Source: GCA-2683135 sp964507445 (lineage in GTDB: Bacteria; Planctomycetota; GCA-002687715). From it: a stretch of DNA of 15,500 bases. The DNA is taken from positions 1 through 15,500 of the forward strand of contig CAZDQF010000032.1 in NCBI GenBank assembly GCA_964507445.1, given 5' to 3'. Made by a program: the position numbers and the translations under genes. Below, in pieces: positions 1 to 6,000 of this stretch; position 1 is the stretch's first letter; every line of letters starts with the position of its first letter. The notes under the pieces are model-generated. The model did not search any database. It was not told the DNA's origin and saw only the letters and a list, made by a program, of their open reading frames with translations.

Positions 1-2
1 TC

Positions 3-1007
3 GTGAAGACGAGGCTGGTGTGGGGTGCCGTGATCGCGTCGTGGCTGCTCGTGGGTTGCCAGCAACCGGATCGGAGTCGAGAGGCCGACGGCTCGTCCAG
101 GTGGGACGGGTTCGAACCGCTTCAGGCCATGGAGGAGGCCCCCACCTATCATGTGCTCGAGGGCTACGACCGGCGGTGGTTCGAGTACGTGAGGGAGGGG
201 GTGGAGGCCGCCCGCGGGTACTGGGGCAGCTTCGGGCCCACTCACGTCTGGGTGCTGGGTCACCATGGTGAAGGACCTGTTGGGGCGGTGGCGAGGGAGG
301 CGTTCCTTGCTGAGTACTGCACGTGGCGGACCGCAGGTTCTGACCGGACCGTGGCGGAGTGCCTGCGGTTTGCGGAGGAGCGTCTGCTGAAGCCTGCGGA
401 GGAGGGGAGCGCGGAGGCGTACCTCTCCGAGGTCCGGGATACCGACCCGCACATGGCGGAGTTGATCTTCATCAACGTCCACAAGTGGTTCTACGAGAAC
501 GACCCCGTTCCTGATCCGGTCCTGCGGGGGATCCACGAATACACGCACGTCTTTCAGCAGTCCGTCGGGCCCATCCCGACGTGGATGGCGGAGGGGGGTG
601 CGGTGTTCGCCGAGGCCTGGCTCCCGGCGCTCGATGGGCGGCATGATTTCGCGGCGCGGATGAAGCTCTCGTTGCGGAACGCGCAGAAGATCCGGGACAC
701 GGGGCTCACCATCGCGGATATGGAGGAGATCGAGTCAGCTCCTCCGGAGGTGGCGCGCTACCACCGCGAGCTGGCCTACGACGCGGGGGCGTGGGCCACG
801 GCGTTCATCGTCCACTGCTCATCGAGCCGCAGCGTGGACGCCCTGCGCACGGAGCTGTTCCCCCTGATCAAGGAGGTGGGCTGGGAGGCGGCCCTGATCC
901 GCTACGTGGGGATGAGGAGCAAGGGGGAGTTCTACGCTGCTTTCGGGGCGTTCATGGCGCTCCCGCTGCTCGAGCAGAACCAGGTGCTGCTCGGATTGGG
1001 GCGTTGA
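3..1007 (+). CDS. Lipoprotein with HExxH zinc-metalloprotease motif (gluzincin-like)
   Basis: Predicted exported lipoprotein of 334 residues, probably a zinc-dependent peptidase. It starts at a GTG (position 3); a hydrophobic stretch ends in the lipobox L-L-V-G-C with the lipidated cysteine at residue 19, so this start fits a full signal peptide although upstream sequence is missing. Residues 178-182 read H-E-Y-T-H, the HExxH zinc site, and 15 residues later W-M-A-E-G-G (194-199) supplies Glu197 as the likely third ligand; Glu204 is an alternative. This spacing is typical of gluzincin (MA clan) enzymes. Cys106 and Cys120 could form a disulfide. The substrate cannot be read from the sequence and no family name is recognised with certainty. 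The next gene, on the same strand, begins 286 bases later and appears to have its own promoter, so no operon is evident. Lipoprotein status is well supported; proteolytic activity is inferred from the motif. Confidence 0.85.
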   Translation: MKTRLVWGAVIASWLLVGCQQPDRSREADGSSRWDGFEPLQAMEEAPTYHVLEGYDRRWFEYVREGVEAARGYWGSFGPTHVWVLGHHGEGPVGAVAREAFLAEYCTWRTAGSDRTVAECLRFAEERLLKPAEEGSAEAYLSEVRDTDPHMAELIFINVHKWFYENDPVPDPVLRGIHEYTHVFQQSVGPIPTWMAEGGAVFAEAWLPALDGRHDFAARMKLSLRNAQKIRDTGLTIADMEEIESAPPEVARYHRELAYDAGAWATAFIVHCSSSRSVDALRTELFPLIKEVGWEAALIRYVGMRSKGEFYAAFGAFMALPLLEQNQVLLGLGR

Positions 1008-1107
1008 GGAATACAACCCCCAGCGCCGCGGACCGTGACCCCATCCTCGTTGGTGCCCGTCGCTTGTGACGTCCGGGTGCCCGTCTTCCCGTACCCTTCA
1101 GAGAGCG

Positions 1108-1128
1108 GCCTCCGCAGCGCCGGGAGGC
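1108..1128 (+). terminator. Weak hairpin downstream of the lipoprotein gene
   Basis: GCCTCC (1108-1113) can pair with GGAGGC (1123-1128) around a 9-base loop, about 100 bases after the lipoprotein stop codon. There is no T-run, so intrinsic termination is doubtful. A second small hairpin, GCGAC/GTCGC, lies at 1158-1170. The rest of 1008-1190 shows nothing recognisable. Confidence 0.25.
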
Positions 1129-1210
1129 GGGCTGGCCGGTCGGATGACGGCCGCGGCGCGACCCGGTCGCAGGCCCGCCCCTGGGTCCTTTTGCGGCGCA
1201 CCGTTGCGGC

Positions 1211-1216
1211 TACAAT
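1211..1216 (+). promoter_or_regulatory. Candidate -10 box (TACAAT) for the peroxiredoxin gene
   Basis: TACAAT lies 77 bases before the peroxiredoxin ATG and matches five of six positions of TATAAT. There is no good TTGACA at normal spacing; the hexamer TTGCGG directly precedes it (1204-1209), and TTTTGC at 1189-1194 is a weak -35 candidate with a 16-base spacer. A hairpin ATCCCGA/TCGGGAT (1215-1221 with 1243-1249) overlaps the box. Confidence 0.35.
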
Positions 1217-1229
1217 CCCGAGGCGCCCG

Positions 1230-1293
1230 TTGAGGTCCCAGGTCGGGATCTCTGGTTGCCGCCAATCGTGATTTTGGAATTCAGGGACCTCAA
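1230..1293 (+). promoter_or_regulatory. Leader inverted repeat that could mask the peroxiredoxin ribosome-binding site
   Basis: TTGAGGTCCC (1230-1239) is the exact reverse complement of GGGACCTCAA (1284-1293). The second arm contains the GGGA ribosome-binding sequence and ends at the base before the ATG at 1294. Pairing of the two would give a 10-bp helix with a 44-base loop and would block initiation. The first arm also lies in the loop of a competing hairpin, ATCCCGA/TCGGGAT (1215-1221 with 1243-1249), so two alternative folds are possible. The pairing is seen in the sequence; a regulatory role is inference. Confidence 0.4.
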
Positions 1294-1893
1294 ATGAGCA
1301 ACTTCATCGGCAAGCCCGCGCCTGCGTTCACCGCTCCGGCGGTGATGGCGGACGGCTCCACGCAAGACGTGAGCCTGTCCGACTACGCTGGCAAGTACGT
1401 GGCTCTGTTCTTCTATCCGAAGGACTTCACCTTCGTCTGACCGTCTGAATTGATCGCTTTCGACCGCCGCATGGGCGAGTTCGAGAAGCGCGGCGTCCAG
1501 GTTCTGGGCGTCTCCATGGATGACGCGGAGACTCACGCGCGCTGGCGCGACACGGCCATCAACGAGGGCGGCGTCGGTGCCCTCGCGTACCCGCTGCTGG
1601 CGGACACCAGCAAGCAGATGTCCCAGGACTACAACGTGGTCCACCAGGACAGCGGCTTGTCGGCTCGCGCCACCTTCCTCATCGACCCGGACGGTGTCTG
1701 CTGGCACGCGGTGACCAACAACCTGCCCCTGGGTCGGGATGTGGACGAGCTGCTGCGCGCCATCGACGGCGTCCAGTTCCACAAGGAGCACGGCGAGGTC
1801 TGCCCCGCCGGTTGGGCCGCGGGCAAGCCCGGCATGACCGCCAGCCCCGAGGGCGTGAAGTCCTACCTGTCGGATCACGGCGACAGCCTCTGA
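1294..1893 (+). CDS. Selenocysteine-containing typical 2-Cys peroxiredoxin (AhpC/Prx1 family), in-frame TGA at 1438-1440
   Basis: Thiol peroxidase of 199 residues that should reduce H2O2, alkyl hydroperoxides or peroxynitrite in the cytoplasm. The ATG at 1294 follows AGGGA (1283-1287) by six bases. The N-terminus reads as a complete AhpC/Prx1 fold: IGKPAPAF, then FFYPKDFTFV. The next codon, residue 49, is TGA (1438-1440) where the family has its peroxidatic cysteine (FVCP). The frame then continues without a break as PSELIAFDRRM..., LGVSMDD and HARW to the resolving-cysteine motif VCPAGW (Cys170) and a normal C-terminus. Total length and cysteine spacing match the family. The TGA is followed by C, as in the fdhF selenocysteine codon, and a SECIS-like hairpin starts 14 bases later. 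I therefore read residue 49 as selenocysteine forming a selenylsulfide with Cys170. The alternative is a nonsense mutation or a sequencing error of TGC, but the rest of the gene shows no decay. Decoding needs SelA, SelB, SelC and SelD elsewhere in the genome. Confidence 0.88.
1455..1490 (+). ncRNA. Putative bacterial SECIS element inside the peroxiredoxin mRNA
   Basis: Hairpin in the coding sequence just after the TGA. Lower stem: 1455-1459 (CGCTT) pairs with 1486-1490 (AAGCG), then 1460-1463 (TCGA) with 1481-1484 (TCGA), with a single bulged G at 1485. After a small internal loop (C1464 opposite 1478-1480) the upper stem CGCC (1465-1468) pairs with GGCG (1474-1477), closing a five-base apical loop GCATG (1469-1473). 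That is 13 pairs in all. The first apical-loop base is G, as usual for bacterial SECIS elements, and 28 bases separate the TGA from it, within the known range of about 16-37. SelB would bind this hairpin to deliver Sec-tRNA. The encoded amino acids are ordinary peroxiredoxin sequence. Confidence 0.72.
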
Positions 1894-1903
1894 TCCCGTA
1901 GCG

Positions 1904-1939
1904 AGGCCCCATGATTCCTCCGTCGAGGTCATGGGGTCT
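1904..1939 (+). terminator. Hairpin terminator after the peroxiredoxin gene
   Basis: CCCCATGA (1907-1914) pairs perfectly with TCATGGGG (1929-1936). The stem extends outward by G1906-T1937, G1905-C1938 and A1904-T1939 to 11 pairs around a 14-base loop. It lies 10 bases after the TGA stop. The following sequence is CTTCG without a T-run, so it is either a weak intrinsic terminator or an mRNA 3'-end stabiliser. Confidence 0.55.
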
Positions 1940-2243
1940 TCGTATGTCCGCATGGAGGGCGCGGTGGAGAACCCCGCTCTCGTAGCAGGAGCCCGTTCGG
2001 GTCTCTTCGGGGGTTACGGTTTCGTATCCGGGGTCGGGGGGGGTTACCCGCTCGCTACGACAAACGGCCCCGACCGGGCCCTGTTCTCCTCCCGTATCTG
2101 GTCACATCCTTCGTTAGAACCGTGGTTTAGGTTCGGTCGAGGCGCTGCCGGTCCGATCCTTGCGAAGAGACCGGAGAGCGGATGGACGATCACCCGCCGG
2201 TCGAGGAGGCGCTGATGGGCCCGGTCAGCGTAGCCTGAGTGAT
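1940..2243. other. Intergenic stretch without a recognisable gene
   Basis: No convincing coding sequence. An open frame at 1931-2215 has no ribosome-binding site, overlaps the terminator hairpin and is rich in Gly, Ser and Arg without any family likeness. A small hairpin GGCCC/GGGCC (2066-2080) is followed by a pyrimidine-rich run. Nothing else is recognised. Confidence 0.5.
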
Positions 2244-2249
2244 ATTATC
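2244..2249 (+). promoter_or_regulatory. Candidate -10 box (TATTAT) for the small secreted protein gene
   Basis: TATTAT, in an AT-rich spot within GC-rich DNA, lies 26 bases before the preferred GTG start at 2276. This would give a leader of about 20 bases that includes the ribosome-binding site. No good -35 box is seen at normal spacing. Confidence 0.4.
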
Positions 2250-2275
2250 TTCGGTGCGCTCTACGAGGTGTGATA

Positions 2276-2812
2276 GTGAAGACACCAATAGCTCTTGTCC
2301 TGGTTATTGTCTCTGTTCACGCTCAGGTCCCACAGGGGCAAGCGAATCACGGTGATTCGTCTTTGTCAGTTTATGCTGGGGGATACCCTATCGTGTGGCC
2401 CCCTGCGCTCGGATACCTTGGGCAACCAGGACCATTTGTATTCAATGTCCCTGCCTCAAGCCCATTGAACTCAGTAGTCGCCGCACGAGTCTTCGGACTC
2501 GTGGGCAGCTATTTTGAGGTATACGCTCACAGTGGTCCTACTGTGGCCTCCCCCTACTGGCACCAGCACGCTCTGTGGGATGGCTGGTCCTTTGCTGTTC
2601 ATCTCAATGCAAATATCCTCTGGAATGGTGGCCAACCTGTCTTGGCGGGGACCATCCCGCAGCACCCATTAGGGACTTCTAACCATCACTTCGTGTCTTG
2701 GGCGGGTCCTGTCACCTCTCCAACCTATCATTACTCTGTTCAGGCTATCGTCTACCATCCTTCCAGCCCTTACGGTTACCGACTTACCGCTGCATGGGAG
2801 GTGGTGCGGTGA
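2276..2812 (+). CDS. Small secreted protein of unknown function
   Basis: Predicted exported protein of 178 residues. I prefer the GTG at 2276 over the GTG at 2270: the ribosome-binding sequence GAGG (2265-2268) is seven bases from 2276 but only one base from 2270, and the 2276 start gives a clean signal peptide (MKTPIALVLVIVSVHA, cleavage before Gln15). The mature part is rich in Pro, Gly, Tyr, Trp and His, has no cysteine, and looks like an all-beta extracellular domain. Its last residues follow a pattern also found at the end of the lamin-tail protein at 9668-10708: Gln-Ala, a Gly ten residues later, a Thr four further on, then an aromatic or His followed by Glu and Val/Ile. Codon use differs from its neighbours: only 7 of the first 17 codons end in G or C, against 15 of 17 in the peroxiredoxin gene. 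This may mean recent acquisition. No function can be assigned. Confidence 0.72.
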   Translation: MKTPIALVLVIVSVHAQVPQGQANHGDSSLSVYAGGYPIVWPPALGYLGQPGPFVFNVPASSPLNSVVAARVFGLVGSYFEVYAHSGPTVASPYWHQHALWDGWSFAVHLNANILWNGGQPVLAGTIPQHPLGTSNHHFVSWAGPVTSPTYHYSVQAIVYHPSSPYGYRLTAAWEVVR

Positions 2813-2836
2813 TAACGGAGTCCTGGCGCGCGAATC

Positions 2837-2929
2837 ATGTTCGCCATCTGCCTGACCGCTATCTCCGCTAATGCGCAGGGTCCGGGGCCATGGACTCTGT
2901 ACCTGCATCCCCAGGCGGCCGGGCATTGA
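2837..2929 (+). CDS. Mini-ORF with signal-peptide-like start; possible gene remnant
   Basis: Thirty codons beginning ATG (2837), 24 bases after the previous stop. The product starts MFAICLTAISANAQ, resembling the hydrophobic core and Ala-x-Ala cleavage site of a signal peptide, then ends after 16 more residues. It lacks the usual positively charged start and has an in-frame TAA just upstream (2813-2815). GGAG occurs at 2817-2820, 16 bases before the ATG, which is too far for a normal start. It may be the broken 5' end of a second small secreted protein, or chance. Confidence 0.2.
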   Translation: MFAICLTAISANAQGPGPWTLYLHPQAAGH

Positions 2930-2945
2930 GCGGTCAGGGGGTGCG

Positions 2946-2960
2946 CTGCCCAGCGGGCAG
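2946..2960. terminator. Short GC hairpin between convergent genes
   Basis: CTGCCC (2946-2951) pairs with GGGCAG (2955-2960) around a three-base loop. It sits between the ends of the + strand secreted-protein gene and the - strand giant gene, so it could serve both. GAGGTCC (2960-2966) and GGACCTC (3001-3007) form a second, wider inverted repeat. Neither is followed by a T-run. Confidence 0.35.
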
Positions 2961-3021
2961 AGGTCCTCGGGGCGGGATCACGGGGTGACGACCGCCACAA
3001 GGACCTCGGCTCGACCTCGCT

Positions 3022-6000
3022 CTATTGCACCGGAGCGTCCACCTCGCGGATGACGGCTCCGTCGCTTTCGCTGAGGACCAGGATCGCGTACTGCCGGGCG
3101 CCGGTGCGGTTGGGGCCGGACAGGGAGGCGAAGTCGAAGCGCCCTCGCAGGTCGGTGTAGCCGTCCTTGTGGAAGCGGACCTTGCCGCGCTGATCGCGGG
3201 CGAAGACCTTCACGTAGGTCTTGGGCATGGGCTTGCCGGACGTGGCGTGGGCTACCTTGAGCTGCCCCCAGCTCTCGATGACCTGGACCGACAGGGAGTT
3301 GGCGTAGTAGGCCTGGCGCTTGACGATGCCGCCCGCTCGCACCTCCACGAGGATGTTGGAGTTGGCGTAGGCCTCCGGGAGATCCAGGTTGACGGTGTCA
3401 GCGTTCTCCGGCAACTCCACCCGGATCTTCTGATTGGGCTTCACGTGTGCGAAGGCGCCCGAGCCCTTCTGGACGAACGGACTGCTGGAGAACAGGAACT
3501 CGATGTCCATCTCGTAGAACGAGACCTCGCAGCTGGTGAGGTTCTTGTAGTTGACGTTTACCTTGCGGGACTCCACCGCGAGCTCCAGGGCCGGGGCCTT
3601 GGCCGCCTGCTCTGCCTGCATCCGCTCTCGATCCGTGGTGTCCTGCGCGGCTACGGCCTTGCCTTCCGCCTCGTCCAGCTGCTGCAGGACGTCGCGGAAG
3701 CGTTGACGCCAGCGCTCTACCGGGTGGTCCTGGTGCTGTTCGGCGAGGGCCCGGGCGGCGGTCTGGTCATCGCCGAAGAAGTCCATGTAGGCGCGCATGT
3801 AGTCGTGCTGGAGGCGCGTCTCGAGCTTGTCGGCGTCCACCTGACCGAAGCTGGCGAGGGCTTCTTCCACCCGATCCTGCAGCAGCAGGTAGCAGGTCAC
3901 GGTCATCCAGTCCTCGTCATCCAGTCGCGGCCGGGCGCTGAGGATGTGCAGCAACGAGTCGTATTGACGGGCCAGCTGAACGTTGGCGATCTGATGCCGG
4001 GCGCCGAACCGGTGGGCGCGCTCGTTGAACAGGGGATAGTACTCCACCTGCTGCCACGCCAGGCGCTCGATGGGGTCCACCTTGACCAGGGGCGTGTCCA
4101 GCCAGCGACCGCATTGGTCGAGGAACCTGTCCACGTGGGAGAGGTACTCTTCCGTGGTGCCAGGGTCCTCATGAAGCAGGCCGTAGGACCACAGCGTCTG
4201 GTCGAAGGTATAGCGGTCGCGAAGCAGGTCCGTGATCCGAGTGAAGGCCGTCCGGTCGCGCATCCGCCATGCGATGCGGACGAGGACCGTGCGCTGCAGG
4301 TTCGCGCCGTTGAGGTAGGCCACCACCTCGTCCAGGGTGCCGCGCTGGGAGACGTGGTCCCACGATGTGGCGTCCACGGACGACGGGGTCGCGACCACCT
4401 TGAGGGTGGAGGGTCGGGCGGCGGCGATCAGCTTGCCGTCCTGGGCCGCGTGGACCGGATAGTGAGGGTAGGAGCCCTCCGTCGGGAAGTAGAAGCCGTA
4501 CTCCAGGTTCTCCGTGGAGTGAGGGCCGACGCGGACTTCCATGCCCTTGGTCTCGAACCCGCGCTGGACGGGGATGGAGCCCTGAGGGATCTGCAACAGG
4601 ACGTCGAGGGACTGAGCCGTCGCCGTGGGGTTGGTGATGATCACCTTGCAGCCGTAGGCAACCCCGGTGATGAACTCGTCGGTGATGTACTTCTCGCGCT
4701 TCTCGCGTCCGTCGAACTGGTAGCGGTCGTCCATCCGGAAGAACGCCTCGCTCACGAGGGTCTCGGTGTCGCTGTCCGCTGGCGCCGCCTCGTTGATCTG
4801 CTTGCGCACCAGCAGCAGTGGAGTCGTGGAGGTCAAGGTGATGGTGTCGTCCGTGCGCGCCACGTCCTGATCCCCGGCCTCGAAGGGCAGGTCGAGGACG
4901 GAGAGGGCGAACATCATCTCGGCCACACATCCCGAAGCCTCGGGGAACCGGGTGGAGAAGAAGGGCTGATCAGCGGGCCGATCGGCGTAGTCGATCCAGA
5001 ACTGGCTCACCCGGATCATGTCCGGACCAGATTGCTCCGCGGTCCGGTGCCAGTAGTTGTGCTCCACGAAGCTCTGGGTCGGATTCGGTGCTCGATAGAG
5101 ACCGCGCACGTTCTTCCGCCGCCCCAGGTCCATGAGACCTTGTTGCCGCTGTTCCATGGCGGCGTCCCTGTCGATGGCGCTGCCCTTCTTGCCGTCGGCG
5201 GCCCGGTTCATCTCCTCGCGGGGAGCCTGATCGAACGCCTGCGCCTCCGCGACCTCTTCGTCCATTTCCACGTGCTTGTCCGCGGCTCGGCTGTCCTCAA
5301 GTTCCCGCTTGCTCTTGGAGCGTCGTGACGGCGACGGCGACGGCGCCGCGGACGTAGGCGGCGGTATGTCGCCGCCGCCGCCCATGGGCCGACCCCGGCT
5401 GCGGCGGTCCCACCGCCCCGATTGGGGCTTCGAGTTGCGACTGAACAGGGCTGACTTGAACGCCAGCCCCTCGCCGGCCTGCTCGGGCGGGCGTAGCTCA
5501 AGCAGCTCGCGGACATGCCGGGAGCCGGCGCCACCGGGTCCTTGAAGCCGGGTCGTCAGCAGCACCCTCTCCACCACGTTCAAGCGGGAGAAGGCTCGTG
5601 GTTCGAGGTAACCGGTGAGGTCTCGCTCCAGCAACCAGTGGTCGAGGAAGGTCTTGTGAGCCTTGTTGGAGATGTATGGCCGCACGACCTCGTTGAAGAA
5701 CGTCGGGTCCTTCTGATGGATGAAGAAGTTCAACTCATGGCAGGCGTGTTCCGAGTAGAGCGCCTTCTTGCGTTCGTCGGTCAACCCTGGCCAGCCAAGG
5801 ACGAAGGAGAACGTGTTGAGTCCACCTCCCCCGAGGGTGCGGTAGAGATCGAACACGTCCGCGAGGGACCCGTAGGTCTTGACCTCGCTGACCTGAGTGT
5901 CGATGACGATCGGCTGCCCCGCCGGTGCGAAGTCGATGCTCCGGGTCTCAGCGAATGACTTGGAGACGTCGAGAGAGCGATCCAGGCGGCGGTCCGTGGG

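Noticed and set aside
109..119. GGTTCGAACC, resembling a tRNA T-arm
   Set aside because: It lies inside the lipoprotein gene in good coding frame and no acceptor, D or anticodon arms can be built around it.
1438..1440. Reading the TGA as a simple nonsense mutation giving a pseudogene
   Set aside because: The frame is intact on both sides, the TGA is exactly at the redox-active position, and a SECIS-like hairpin follows. It remains the main alternative until the genome is checked for Sec machinery.
1931..2215. A 94-codon + strand frame after the peroxiredoxin
   Set aside because: It overlaps a terminator hairpin, has no ribosome-binding site, and its product has no recognisable features.
3025..5328. 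A 767-codon open frame on the + strand
   Set aside because: It lies wholly antisense to the giant exported protein gene, whose translation has a signal peptide, ribosome-binding site and domain likeness. Long antisense frames are expected in GC-rich genes.
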